Source: Angomonas deanei (lineage: Eukaryota > Euglenozoa > Kinetoplastea > Trypanosomatida > Trypanosomatidae). From it: DNA of 64,000 nt. The position numbers and the translations under genes are program-made. Where the stretch lies: the NCBI GenBank assembly GCA_903995115.1, contig LR877170.1:62001-126000 (forward strand). The letters are read 5' to 3'. This document shows, piece by piece, positions 48,226 to 58,139 of the stretch. Numbering within the stretch: the stretch's first letter is position 1; each line of letters starts with the position of its first letter. Under the pieces are notes generated by a model. That model saw nothing but the letters and a program-made list of their open reading frames with translations, did not search any database and was not told the DNA's origin.

Positions 48226-49324
48226 TTATAACTTTCCCTTTGGCTGCACTTCAACCGTCATGGTTCGACCTCCCTTGAAGTACGCTACTCCCTTTTCTCC
48301 CAAGTGCAGGTACGAGATCGCCCTCTGCACCTTCTCTGGCAGCGGCTGCCGTACTTCCTTTCCATCGACAAGAATAGAATGAATATCCGGCTGTGCCTTG
48401 GGCTGTGTCGCGCAGAGACAGGGCGAGAGAAGCTGAATAAAAAGCCCCTCACGCTCGACAATCTGACGCGTCAGCGGGACGCGATGCACCGTGGCGTACT
48501 CGGACCAGGAGCCACAATACAAGAAAGGGGTCCCGAGGCCGACGTGGGTGGCCATGGCAATATTGAAGCACGCGGTGACGCCACTGCCGCACTGAAACAC
48601 ACACTGCGAGAGGTCCTGCGGGTTACGGACGTGGTCCCCGACGGCGGCGAGGATATTCTGCTGTGCCTCCTCCTTGCTGCGGATGCGGGGCACACCGTCC
48701 TGTGTAACAATGTTGCACATGAAGGGAAGGTTGAGTGCCCCCTCAATGTGGCCGGGAAGAGGGTCCCCACCGAAGAGGGAGCGCACCCCGTACTGATAGC
48801 GTGGGGCCGCCCGTGCGTCAACCAACACCGCATTCGGCGGTATTTGATGAATGCGCACGTGATGACGGAAGTCTCTTTCCAGCCGCCACTCCACCACCGG
48901 GGCCGCTCGCTTCTCTGGACCCTCCTCGAGGGGCAGTCCGGCGTGCTGATAGGCTTGATAGCCCCCGTCCAACACGTAGGCCTCTACCCCCAGCGACTGC
49001 AGCATCCACCACAGCCGGCAGGCGCCCAACCCACCGCACGTGTCATCGTAACACAACACTGGCCGACGACCGTCCACGCCATGCTCCATACACCACTGAA
49101 TAAATTTATCCGCCGGTGGCAGTGGGTGACGCGCCCCGTTGCAAGGAGGAGCGGCTAAATCTTGGTCCATCAAGGCCAGCTGGGCGCTAGGGAGGTGACC
49201 TTTGGGGAAGGCGTGTTGTAAATGATTCTTGTCGGTGAGACTGTAACGGGCATCGAATATAAGGAAGGATTCTAGCTTATTACGGATCTCGTTGACGGAG
49301 ACGAATACAGTTCTTTTCGGACAT
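48226..49324 (-). CDS. MPST: 3-mercaptopyruvate sulfurtransferase (two rhodanese domains), start disturbed
   Basis: Two rhodanese domains are visible. The first (FVSVNEI, FDARYSL, KGHLPSAQL, VYVLDGGYQAYQ-like VEAYVLDGGYQAYQ) has no catalytic loop Cys. The second has DARAAPRYQYG, GHIEGALNLPF and the active loop QCGSGVTAC, with the active Cys codon near 48590; CGSGVTAC is typical of mercaptopyruvate sulfurtransferase rather than rhodanese. A C-terminal extension of ~85 residues follows. The ATG at 49324, just after a good acceptor tract and eight A, is out of frame with the domain by one base across an AAAA run (49314-49317). Otherwise only non-ATG codons start the frame. Confidence 0.82.
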
Positions 49325-49706
49325 TTTTTTTGAGAGATAAACACTAAAAACAATAAAAAAAGATAGAGAAATAGAATTAATCCACTATAAAGAAAATCGC
49401 TTCACTTTTTTGGATATTCGAAAAGACATTTTGTGACTCCATCCATTTTATTTTTTTTGCATTTTTTGTACAATAAGCTACGCATAATGATATATGATAC
49501 TAAAGATAATGCTATTTTTTTTTTTTTTTACTACTAAAATACAGAAATCCAAGAATACACAAGCGACTAACTTTTCCGTTATTTTAACTACGATTCCTTT
49601 TTTTAAATTTTACTAGCAAGGTTTCACGCACCCTACACACACACTACAGCTAATCCACCACCGCACACAAAAAGAAAATACAACAAACAAAACAAACGAA
49701 TGGCAT
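49325..49706. other. Intergenic, no gene recognised
   Basis: AT-rich, with the MPST acceptor at the left and the 3' flank of the complex I gene at the right. Confidence 0.5.
49344..49380 (-). promoter_or_regulatory. Probable trans-splice acceptor of MPST
   Basis: The sense strand reads ctatttctctatcttttttt, then attgtttttag; the AG is about 20 nt before the ATG at 49324. Confidence 0.65.
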
Positions 49707-51161
49707 TTAGTTCCAGTTACGAACAATCTTACCATCCCAGTTGAGCTTGTCGCCCTTCTGCATCGTGTAGTAGCGGTGTGTCTTCCACCTACGCCACGGG
49801 GACCCGCTCTGCCCCCAGTGTGGGTTGGCCTCCCAGAATTTGTCAATGCGCTCCTCTAACACTGGGGTGAAGTGGCGAATGAGCCCCTGCACCGGCCACG
49901 CCGCCGCCGTCCCCAAGGCACAAATAGAGCGACCCTCAATCTGCTTCGAGACATCCCACATGGTGTAAATATCTTCCTTCTTGGCGTTACCATTGATGAA
50001 CCGCTTCATCATCTTGTCTAACCATGGGCTGCCCTCGCGGCACGGGGTGCACTGACCACAGGACTCGAACATGTAAAACTGAGAAAGGCGCTCAATGGCG
50101 TTAATGACGTCGGTGGACTTATCCATGACAATCACCGCGGCCGTCCCGAGACCGGTCTGCGCCTCTTTGAGGGCATCGTAATCCATCAGCATATCGTCGC
50201 AGACATGCTTGGGGATCAGGGGACAGGAGGAACCACCAGGAATGACACACAGGAGGTTATCCCAGCCACCGCGGATACCACCGGCGTGACGGTCGATGAG
50301 CTCACGAAGGGGAATACTCATCTCCTCCTCTACGGTACAGGGGCGGTTGACGTGACCGGAAATGGAAAAGAGCTTCACGCCGGCGTTGTTCTTGCGGCCG
50401 AACTGCGCGAACCACTGCGGGCCGCGGCGGAGAATCGTCGGGGACACCGCCACCGTCTCGCAGTTGGTGACGGTCGTGGGGCAGCCGTAGAGCCCAACGT
50501 TGGCAGGGAACGGCGGCTTCAGACGGGGCTTCCCTTGCCCGCCCTCTATACTAGAAATCATGGCCGTCTCCTCACCGCAAATGTACGCACCGGCACCACG
50601 GTAGAGATAGAGGTCAAAGTCCCACCCGCTGCCGCAGGCATTCTTCCCTAAGTAGCCTTTTAGGTACGCCTCATGGATGGCTTTTTCTACCGCCAAGATT
50701 TCATTGTAGAACTCACCGCGGACGTAGATGTAGCCGTAGCGGGCCCGCATGGCAAAACCAGCCACTAACGCCCCCTCCACCAGCTTGTGCGGCTCGTGAC
50801 GCATGATCTCTCTGTCCTTGCACGTCCCCGGCTCCGACTCATCGCAGTTGACGACAATGTAGCTGGGTCTGTCATCCGGCTTCTTCTTGGGCATGAAGGA
50901 CCACTTGAGCCCGGACGGGAACCCTGCGCCACCGCGACCACGGAGCCCGCTAGCCTTGATCTCGTTAATAATCCAGTCGTGTCCCTTAAGAAGAATATCC
51001 TTGGTGCGGTACCAGTCACCACGTTTTTCGGCCGCCTCAATGCTCGTGCCAAAGTCATCGTACAAGTTGACAAAGATGCGGTCCTGATCCTTCAGGTTGC
51101 CATGGGACTTCTTTTCTAATAATAATGCCGAGGCCGATATCAAGCCTGCTCTGCGCATCAT
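49707..51161 (-). CDS. NDUFV1: Complex I 51-kDa subunit (NDUFV1/NuoF)
   Basis: The 484-residue protein starts with a short presequence ([19 protein letters not shown]). The FMN/NADH site signature [15 protein letters not shown] is at 75-89, followed by [39 protein letters not shown], and the N3 iron-sulphur ligands CGQCTPC with Cys368, Cys371, Cys374 and Cys414 (SICALG). All expected residues are present, so the subunit should be active in NADH oxidation at the tip of the peripheral arm of mitochondrial complex I. Length and order match orthologues. Confidence 0.96.
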   Translation of the reverse strand: MMRRAGLISASALLLEKKSHGNLKDQDRIFVNLYDDFGTSIEAAEKRGDWYRTKDILLKGHDWIINEIKASGLRGRGGAGFPSGLKWSFMPKKKPDDRPSYIVVNCDESEPGTCKDREIMRHEPHKLVEGALVAGFAMRARYGYIYVRGEFYNEILAVEKAIHEAYLKGYLGKNACGSGWDFDLYLYRGAGAYICGEETAMISSIEGGQGKPRLKPPFPANVGLYGCPTTVTNCETVAVSPTILRRGPQWFAQFGRKNNAGVKLFSISGHVNRPCTVEEEMSIPLRELIDRHAGGIRGGWDNLLCVIPGGSSCPLIPKHVCDDMLMDYDALKEAQTGLGTAAVIVMDKSTDVINAIERLSQFYMFESCGQCTPCREGSPWLDKMMKRFINGNAKKEDIYTMWDVSKQIEGRSICALGTAAAWPVQGLIRHFTPVLEERIDKFWEANPHWGQSGSPWRRWKTHRYYTMQKGDKLNWDGKIVRNWN

Positions 51162-51493
51162 CTTCTTTTTTTGTTAGTTTTTTTTTTTTTTAGATTTCTA
51201 CTAAATGCTACTAGTAATCGTCTCCTACAGAAGAACTAGAAGGAAAAGATGTTATTACTGCAATAAAATAACACTTACACATTTTTTTTTGTCCCTTTTA
51301 AGGAAAGTGCACAACACCAAAACTGAATTTTGATGCGAACAAGAAAAACTCTGGAGCATATATCAAAACAGCAACGATAATTCTGTTTTTTTTTTTTTCT
51401 TTCTTCTTTTTGAAAATTCAGTAAATTGATGTGGATGAACTGTGAGACATGTGAAAATATAAAAATAAAAATGCTACTGCATTTTTCTTCTCA
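51162..51493. other. Intergenic, no gene recognised
   Basis: AT-rich with several T runs. It holds the A-rich leader of NDUFV1 on the sense strand. Confidence 0.45.
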
Positions 51494-51766
51494 CTATGTT
51501 GCCGTCGGCGGAGTCTGCGTTAGCCGTGTCCGGGCGAGCTCTAACGACTGACAGGTGTGGAATGCTTCCGTCAGCCCCACACAGTCCTGCGCCCAAAACC
51601 CTTTTTCTTCAATGCACGTCTGTGCCTTGGCCCGCATCTCCGCACACTTTTTAATTTCCGTCTGTTCACGGAGGGATTGTTTGAAAGTCTCTGGTACGTC
51701 CTCCCACTCCATGTAACGGCCGTTGCTGATGGTGTACGTCTCACCGCCGCCTTTCAGGACCACCAT
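51494..51766 (-). CDS. Twin CX9C mitochondrial intermembrane-space protein
   Basis: The 90-residue product has a helix pair with exact twin C-x9-C spacing: CAEMRAKAQTC and CVGLTEAFHTC. This is the mark of small oxidised proteins imported by the Mia40 (or alternative) pathway into the intermembrane space, including cytochrome oxidase assembly factors and complex I subunits. The N-terminus (MVVLKGGGETYTISNGRYME) is not a presequence, as expected. Which member it is cannot be told. It lies directly downstream of the RING-like gene and upstream of NDUFV1 in transcription order. Confidence 0.82.
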   Translation of the reverse strand: MVVLKGGGETYTISNGRYMEWEDVPETFKQSLREQTEIKKCAEMRAKAQTCIEEKGFWAQDCVGLTEAFHTCQSLELARTRLTQTPPTAT

Positions 51767-51980
51767 TGGTCTGTTTTGTGTGTGTGTGTGGGTAAATAAA
51801 ATAAACTATTCAAGAAACAGAAAAGTGAAGGGAGATGATATTTACAGAATCGTAATAAATAATAATAATAGAAAATGGGTCCAACCACACATCATTTTTT
51901 TTTTTTTTTTTGTTAGTCAAAAAACAGCATACAGAAAATTTCGGAAATATATAAATATATCGTATTTTTTTTTTTTTTTT

Positions 51981-52379
51981 TCATTGTGTAATATCCCACA
52001 CTAAAGGTTGTTGTCGACAGAAGGGACACTTTCCTAAACTTTGTGCATCGTTCACACATAGCACGTTACCACAACAAAGCGTCTGGACAAAGTTGCCAGC
52101 CCCTGGTAGCTCCAGACACACCCCGCAGAGTTGCTCCTCGTCTTCCCCGTTGGGTTCCCGCACGTGGACTAGCACCGCCTTGGCTGGGGCATCCTCACTG
52201 TGATTGGTGTTTGCATCCTCCTCCGAGCGCTTTTCATCCATTCCAACGGTATTTTCATTTTCGATGAGAACGCTGACGGCGCCCTCGAAGGTGGGCTCTA
52301 CGGAGGGGGTGAGGTGGTCGGTGCTGCCCTCTCGATGGGAGATGACCGCCGCGGGGGTGGTGTCATCAAAGTAGTTCAT
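51981..52379 (-). CDS. Small RING-like zinc-binding protein
   Basis: The start at MNYFDDTTPAAVISHRE (52379) is preferred because upstream in-frame codons are leader-like. The 132-residue protein has an acidic, disordered N-terminal two thirds. A Cys-rich end follows: CGVCLELPGAG, LCCGNVLC, GKCPFCRQQ. The C-x2-C...C-C...C...C-x2-C pattern resembles a RING finger, but lacks the usual His and has closely spaced central Cys. It could be an E3 ubiquitin ligase or another zinc-binding adaptor. The stop is TGA, followed by an A run. Confidence 0.6.
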   Translation of the reverse strand: MNYFDDTTPAAVISHREGSTDHLTPSVEPTFEGAVSVLIENENTVGMDEKRSEEDANTNHSEDAPAKAVLVHVREPNGEDEEQLCGVCLELPGAGNFVQTLCCGNVLCVNDAQSLGKCPFCRQQPLVWDITQ

Positions 52380-52581
52380 ACTAGAGAAAAAAATTATAGT
52401 TCTGTTCTCTCCTTTTTTTTTTTTTTTACAACAGCAACAGGAATACAGAGGAGAGACCAATGGATTATTCACTGACGAAAACTAACAAAAATAATAATAA
52501 AAAAGCCAACAAAGGGCACACTCGATTTTCTTTATTTTTTATTGTTATTGTGACAAAAAAATGTACAGACACACCACCGCA

Positions 52582-54255
52582 TTAGGATGGAGATGTTTTC
52601 TTATGGAGTTCGGCGTTATTGCGTTGCGAGGCCAACTGCTTCTCTTCCCGCTCCTTTATCTTCCGTTCTCTATTCTTCACAATCTCCTCCTGTGTCTCCA
52701 CCTTCCGCCGGCGGCGGGGCCTTCCTTCCGTTTCGTTATCTTCCTCCCCATTGCTGTTTTGCTGCTGCGCCCGGTAACCTTCCGCCGCCGCCCACCGCTT
52801 CTTCTTCTTTTCCCTATACTTGTTGTAGTCCTCATTGTCCACCGCCTCGGTTTGATGCATCAGTTGGTGAAGATCCTCTGCGCATCGTTTGGGCGCACAC
52901 TCCTCCCGTGTCGGCCGTGGCAGTGGTGGTGGACTCGTCTTCTCCATCACCACCAGACGACGCACCACCTTGAGGGAGATGCGCTGTGGTAAGTTGAGTT
53001 GAATCTTCATGGACGGGTGTGACGGCAGTTCGTCGTCGGTGTAGTGGTCAGTGGTGGGGTGCCAGAAGGCAAGGCGACCGCCCACTACAAGATGCTCCGC
53101 TGCGAAGAGGACGAGGTCCAGCACCACTTCATGCGTGCTGTAGGAAGCAGGTTTGTTCCCCTCGCCCTCCCCCACTTTCTTCCTTGGCTCTCGCAGACCG
53201 TACGGGGGGTCCGTCAGTATCGCATCGAACAGTCCTCCCTCACTACGCCAAGTCTGCTGCCAGACAGAGAAATTCATCCGGACACGGTCTGGCGGGGGCA
53301 GCCCATACACCTTAAAGTTGGTCCACATATCCGGTAACTCGAGTTCCTCCGGGGTGAGACGGGCGAGCTGCTCTGCGGAGTAGCAGGCGAGGGCTAGTTT
53401 GCGCTGCTGAATGAGCTGCGGACTTACTTTTCCTTTATTGGTGCCAGCGCGCATTGCCCTTCCGTCGGCGTCTGTCCCCATCGTCTGTGCCCCGTAGTGT
53501 GCCGCCGCGACGAGAATACTTCCAGTCCCACAGAACGGGTCTAGCACCACGCTGCCTCGCACGACCCCGCAGAGATTACTCATCAAGAGTGATTCCTCCG
53601 GCGGCATGGAGGTGGTACCAATATAGGGTCGTCGTCGCAGGTCATACCGGTGTAGCATGGGACCTCGGTTAGAGGTGGAGAAGAGCACACCGTGCAGCAC
53701 CCGCAGTACCGCGCCATCCAGCTGACCACTGGTGGAATCTCTAACCGCATTCTCCACCTCGTGCTGAATAAACACAACATAGGCGTGTTTGGGATCGGTG
53801 TAGTTGACTGGCCGATCTGCCGCCATGGACGACGTGGCCACTATTTTTTTAATAATTTCGTTTTTTACTTCGCCGGCGTATCGTTTGCCAATCGTTTCGA
53901 CCCGATAGCTAAAGTCACCGTCCTCGAACTGAGATTCTTTCTCTCCTACTAACAACGTTTCACTGGGCTGCTGACGGTTTAGTAATGACTCTAGAGTGTC
54001 CGCAGCGTGCAGCAGCACATACACCGCTTTTAACAGAACACACCGCGATACCACAAGCGATAACAACTCCCTATTGTCACACTCAAACACTAAAAAATGT
54101 GCCGCCTCCTTCCCAAATAGAAACGCGTATGGTTTGCTGTTTTCTAATGTGTAGGGGGTGATGGGAAGGTCAAAATGTCTGGCCGTTTCTAGAAATTCGA
54201 CTGCTGAAAAGTGGAATAGGGACGGTTCAGACCCAAAGACGGCAAAGTACTTCAT
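52582..54255 (-). CDS. TRMT11: tRNA (guanine-N2)-methyltransferase, Trm11/TRMT11-like
   Basis: The N-terminal ~180 residues fit a divergent THUMP-type region. The Rossmann methyltransferase core has the SAM motif VVLDPFCGTGSILVAAAHYGA (DPFCGTGS 239-246) and the catalytic TDPPYGLRE at 348-356. Both are characteristic of Trm11, which with Trm112 makes m2G at position 10 of tRNAs. RPYIGTTSMPPEESLLMSNL just before the core is the family's conserved lead-in. A ~130-residue basic tail (RRRRKVETQEEIVKNRERK) extends past the catalytic core and is not part of the usual enzyme; it may bind RNA. Location is probably cytosolic. Confidence 0.85.
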   Translation of the reverse strand: MKYFAVFGSEPSLFHFSAVEFLETARHFDLPITPYTLENSKPYAFLFGKEAAHFLVFECDNRELLSLVVSRCVLLKAVYVLLHAADTLESLLNRQQPSETLLVGEKESQFEDGDFSYRVETIGKRYAGEVKNEIIKKIVATSSMAADRPVNYTDPKHAYVVFIQHEVENAVRDSTSGQLDGAVLRVLHGVLFSTSNRGPMLHRYDLRRRPYIGTTSMPPEESLLMSNLCGVVRGSVVLDPFCGTGSILVAAAHYGAQTMGTDADGRAMRAGTNKGKVSPQLIQQRKLALACYSAEQLARLTPEELELPDMWTNFKVYGLPPPDRVRMNFSVWQQTWRSEGGLFDAILTDPPYGLREPRKKVGEGEGNKPASYSTHEVVLDLVLFAAEHLVVGGRLAFWHPTTDHYTDDELPSHPSMKIQLNLPQRISLKVVRRLVVMEKTSPPPLPRPTREECAPKRCAEDLHQLMHQTEAVDNEDYNKYREKKKKRWAAAEGYRAQQQNSNGEEDNETEGRPRRRRKVETQEEIVKNRERKIKEREEKQLASQRNNAELHKKTSPS

Positions 54256-54430
54256 TCCCTATTTTCTTTTTGTTCTTTAAGTAAAGAGTAGAAGAATAAG
54301 ATTTTTTTTTTTTTTTAAATAGAACAAATTATCAAAAATGTATCATTCACAGACGAGACTATTAATGATAAAATGTTTTTTTTTTTTTTTTATGGAAAAC
54401 TTCATTATTTACATTTATTCAAAGAAAGGG

Positions 54431-57112
54431 TTAATGTCCATACAGAGCGGCCAGCCGTGGGTCCTCCGCCAGTCGCTGGGCTAACTGGGCGTACTTCTCG
54501 CTGGCGAGGGTAATGTGCTTCGACAGACGTTCATCCAGCACTTTCATGCGCCACGTCGCCTCCTTGCAGTAAATCGCAAACTCCTCTGCATCCCGACTGC
54601 CATCGATCGCGGCGGTTTCCCCATTTTTCTGAAACGCCGCCTGTCGTCGGGCGAACTCTTCTTTCTCTTTATCCATGCGACTCTGCATAATGCGGCCTCG
54701 CTGGATGAGTCGTTCCTTCAGCTCCAGCAGCGCCTCGTCCCGGACCTGTCGCGACTGGTCGGAGTTGAGCGTGACACTGAGGTAGTTTCCATTCACCCAG
54801 GAAGGAATGTTCATCCTGGCGATGTAGGGGGCGAGGTAATCCCGGCGGGACTCCTCGCGTCGCTTGGCCTCTGCTAGTTTTTGGGCCCTGGCGGCCTCCG
54901 ACTCCAGAGGGCGGTTGCGGAGCGTGTCGTAGCTGCTCAGCACCTGCTGTACCTGCGCCTGGTCCTGGTCGCGACGAAGGAGAATGTCAAACGCCTCATC
55001 CAACTTTTTGCGTACCTCAGAGATGCACACCGCCTCCATCCCGGAGAGCCACTTGCGCTCCTTGTGGAGGTCTAGCTCACTCGGTGGGGGCACACCAGGC
55101 ATGGTGACCACCTTCACGGGTGGCTCCACTATTTTTTTAGACACCGACGAGGCAATGTAGTCCTCCACGCTGGAGGAGGCCTTCACGAACAGACGGGACG
55201 GCCGTATCAGACTGTTCTCGGGGTAGTGAAAAATAACGGACATCTCCCCAACCGTGTTGGTGTTGGCTGGCGGCATGGTGAACTTAATTTTATACACATC
55301 ACGCTCCACCGGGATGGACGGATTACGGGTGTATTTTTGACTAATCTGAATTGGCTCCAGCCGGGGGTATTCCTTGATCTCTTTCAACCCCGCCTCGACC
55401 CCAGTGAGGACGATCGCCTGGTGGATGTTGGCCTCACGCCCTGTCCGCGGGCGGTCGTACACGGCGCTCCTCTGGCGGAGACGGTCGGGACGCTCCCTGT
55501 ACTCCTCTCTACTCCGGTGCAGCGTCTGCTCATCGTGAAACACGTCATTTCGGAGGCGGAGCCCGTCCTCGCGAGAGCGCCAGTAGAATTTCATAGTTCG
55601 CTCCTTCCCAGGTTCATAAATAAATTCTCGAAGTCCCTCAAACGAGGCGTCTTTGGTGCGGCCCTTGTCGTACCACTCGTGCATCAGACGGTAGGACGGA
55701 ATGTTGATGGCGGCCGGTGACCTTTCGCTGGCTCTGTCTTGAGGTATAATTAATCGCCGTCTTAGTTTGTCCGCGCGGTGCTTAAACAAAATGTGGGTTT
55801 GCTCGCTGTCACGGTCGAGGTGATCGGACACAATCACTTCCTTGACTCTTAGGTCCGGCTGGGAGTAGTCGGCGTAAAAACGAACGGTCGCGTCGCTGTA
55901 CTGAATTTCCTTGCTTCCACCAGGGTAGCGAGATTCGTACTGTTGCGGGCTCAAAGTCAGTTCGCGCACCCACGACATGGGGATGAAAATACCGGGCTTC
56001 CAATTGTCGTCTGGCGTCTCGGAGTTGACAGTCTCCACGGTGGTGAGAGCTCTACGAGAAGTCAGGCCTAACAGGTTGGCCTGTTGGGTGTTGCTCAGAG
56101 GGTCAACTTCCTCTGATTCCTTTTCACGGGGAAAAACACTTTCCCACTGCGTGGCGTCGAGAAGATCGGTCGAAATGGCGCTAACGACGGCATCAGGCTG
56201 CAGATTCACATAATACATTTTATGATTGAAAACGGATTCCACTCCGGTGTAGTAGTGATCCGCGGCATTCATGGGAATTTTTTTACCCGTAGAGGGTTCA
56301 ATCATGACAGGCTCTTTTATCGTTTTCCGCCCGCCAGGTAAAACCATCACCCAACAGTGAACAGGTCTGTTCCGGTTGGAAGGGGGCTTTACATCCTTCG
56401 CTGTTTTTCCGGCCAGTGGATCCTTCTGGTCCCCTAGGTCAAAATTATATTGGGGATCGGGATCGGACACTTGGCGCAGAACGGTCTTCTTTTTCAGTAG
56501 AGCGGCATACTCGGGGTCCAGCTCAGGTGCCTCTTCTTCGTCTTCGTCAGAGTTGTGCTCGATAGGAAGGTCATCTTCCCACACTTCCTCCGTTTGATCA
56601 TTTACGCACACCGAAGGCTTTGCATAACCGACTACCACGAAACTATTGTAACCTGCTCCCAGTAACAGGGAGCACATGATCATGCTGATCTCAAAGCAAT
56701 TACCGACTTGCCACCGCAGCGCAGTCGCCGGTGAAACCACCACGGGGGGCAACGTGCCACTGAGGTCAGAATCAGGGTCTGTGTATGCTTGCGGGTCCTG
56801 CGTGGTTTCGTAAAACATATAGCGGGCAATATATCTACAACATTTTTCAAGATCAAACAATTCGTCGTATTTCATCACAGTCGGACGAATGTAGGTGCAG
56901 ACCATCTTTTTTTTCCCGCACTCGTTCGATGCAGTGAGAAAAAGGGGTTTACGGAAGGGGTGGAATTTGTGGTACTGCGTCCTGAACTGCTCGGCAAAAT
57001 TAACCAAGTCTTCCTCTACTTTGGAGTTTTCCTTATAAGTCGGAGGAATATCTTGCGTTTGCCTAAAATCCATAATCCTCTTCATTCTCCTCCCTTCTAC
57101 TTCGGATGACAT
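54431..57112 (-). CDS. DRC7: Dynein regulatory complex subunit 7 (CCDC135)
   Basis: The 893-residue protein matches DRC7/CCDC135 along its length. There is an N-terminal segment (FRTQYHKFHPFRKPLFLTAS), a transglutaminase-like core with LPPVVVSPATALRWQVGNCF and FEISMIMCSLLLGAGYNSFV, HCWVMVLPGGRK, VFNHKMYYVNLQ, and long helical C-terminal parts ending LAQRLAEDPRLAALYGH. DRC7 belongs to the nexin-dynein regulatory complex, which links outer doublets and controls dynein in motile axonemes. The organism therefore has a motile flagellum. An A-rich leader precedes the ATG. Confidence 0.93.
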   Translation of the reverse strand: MSSEVEGRRMKRIMDFRQTQDIPPTYKENSKVEEDLVNFAEQFRTQYHKFHPFRKPLFLTASNECGKKKMVCTYIRPTVMKYDELFDLEKCCRYIARYMFYETTQDPQAYTDPDSDLSGTLPPVVVSPATALRWQVGNCFEISMIMCSLLLGAGYNSFVVVGYAKPSVCVNDQTEEVWEDDLPIEHNSDEDEEEAPELDPEYAALLKKKTVLRQVSDPDPQYNFDLGDQKDPLAGKTAKDVKPPSNRNRPVHCWVMVLPGGRKTIKEPVMIEPSTGKKIPMNAADHYYTGVESVFNHKMYYVNLQPDAVVSAISTDLLDATQWESVFPREKESEEVDPLSNTQQANLLGLTSRRALTTVETVNSETPDDNWKPGIFIPMSWVRELTLSPQQYESRYPGGSKEIQYSDATVRFYADYSQPDLRVKEVIVSDHLDRDSEQTHILFKHRADKLRRRLIIPQDRASERSPAAINIPSYRLMHEWYDKGRTKDASFEGLREFIYEPGKERTMKFYWRSREDGLRLRNDVFHDEQTLHRSREEYRERPDRLRQRSAVYDRPRTGREANIHQAIVLTGVEAGLKEIKEYPRLEPIQISQKYTRNPSIPVERDVYKIKFTMPPANTNTVGEMSVIFHYPENSLIRPSRLFVKASSSVEDYIASSVSKKIVEPPVKVVTMPGVPPPSELDLHKERKWLSGMEAVCISEVRKKLDEAFDILLRRDQDQAQVQQVLSSYDTLRNRPLESEAARAQKLAEAKRREESRRDYLAPYIARMNIPSWVNGNYLSVTLNSDQSRQVRDEALLELKERLIQRGRIMQSRMDKEKEEFARRQAAFQKNGETAAIDGSRDAEEFAIYCKEATWRMKVLDERLSKHITLASEKYAQLAQRLAEDPRLAALYGH

Positions 57113-57462
57113 CTTTTTTTGTTGTTTATTTTGATTATTATTTCAATGAAAGAGAGAAGCCTCTCCTTTTTCCCTTTTCTAAAATATATAACAACAATGC
57201 ACGAAAGAGATGGAAAATAAGAGAGAGAGTAAATTTAGAAGAGGCGAACGAATTTCAGAAAAAAAATAATTTTGGTCGTAAATACACCTCACGATGTACG
57301 ATGAATTTCTGTGTCGTTAAGTCTTAAGGAGCGAAATCAGTAAAGAAATGGATAAAACAAAACAAAAAAAAAAAACTACAACGTTTTTTTTCCTTTCGGA
57401 AAAAAATTCCCTATGTGTAAAACTAATAATAAATATTCCTACAAATTTACAGAGCTGAAGTA
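57113..57462. other. Intergenic, no gene recognised
   Basis: AT-rich flanks of DRC7 and the next gene; A runs at 57364-57376. Confidence 0.45.
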
Positions 57463-57876
57463 CTACAAATCTGCTGGCCTAGCAATAAGAACGGTTTCGT
57501 AGTTCTTCCTGGTGTAAATGTCCCAGTAGAAGATACCCCACGCAGCGCTGGCAACGCAAAGAAGAACACAGTAAATAGGAGCCACAGTCAAAAGATTGAT
57601 ATCGTTGGGCATGGCAAGCTTGCCGGCCAGAGTCTTAGGGGTGAATTCCTCGTAGTTCATGAAAGCAGCCTCGTTACGCGCACCGACTTCAGCACCCTTC
57701 GCACTGCTCTTGTACTCGAAGGTGGAACGGGGGTGTTCCGTCATGGAGTGCATTTGGAACTCCTGTGCGTATTTTTCAGCTTCCAGGCGCTGAGTAACGT
57801 CCTTTTGACGCACATCGCGGAAGATGGCGGACGTCGCAAAAAGACCGGCCGCGCGTAAAGTCACGTTTCTTCTCAT
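57463..57876 (-). CDS. Small mitochondrial inner-membrane-type protein
   Basis: No family is recognised with confidence. The 137-residue product starts MRRNVTLRAAGLFATSAIFR, a good mitochondrial presequence. A charged middle follows (EAEKYAQEFQMHSMTEHPRS), then one membrane segment (IYCVLLCVASAAWGIFYWDI), and a short tail (YTRKNYETVLIARPADL). The size and single-span layout resemble accessory subunits of respiratory complexes in kinetoplastids. It lies between stomatin-like 2 and DRC7. Confidence 0.75.
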   Translation of the reverse strand: MRRNVTLRAAGLFATSAIFRDVRQKDVTQRLEAEKYAQEFQMHSMTEHPRSTFEYKSSAKGAEVGARNEAAFMNYEEFTPKTLAGKLAMPNDINLLTVAPIYCVLLCVASAAWGIFYWDIYTRKNYETVLIARPADL

Positions 57877-58139
57877 TTTTCTTTAAAAGATAATAACCTC
57901 TATTTGCTCTTTTATGATTTTTTTTTTTTTTTTTTGCGAGAAAGAAAAAAGGAGGAGGAAAAAAAAAAAAATAATTCATGCTCGAGTTGTGTTTCGAACG
58001 TCAAAGTTAGGTATTTCTACCAGACGATAAAATTTGCGGGAGACATTGTTAAACATGGAAAACTATTGCCATCCAATAGGTTAACGACTTAAAATGTGTA
58101 AAAATTCCTTTGTTAATACGGTGAAGTGTGGAGCCCCAT

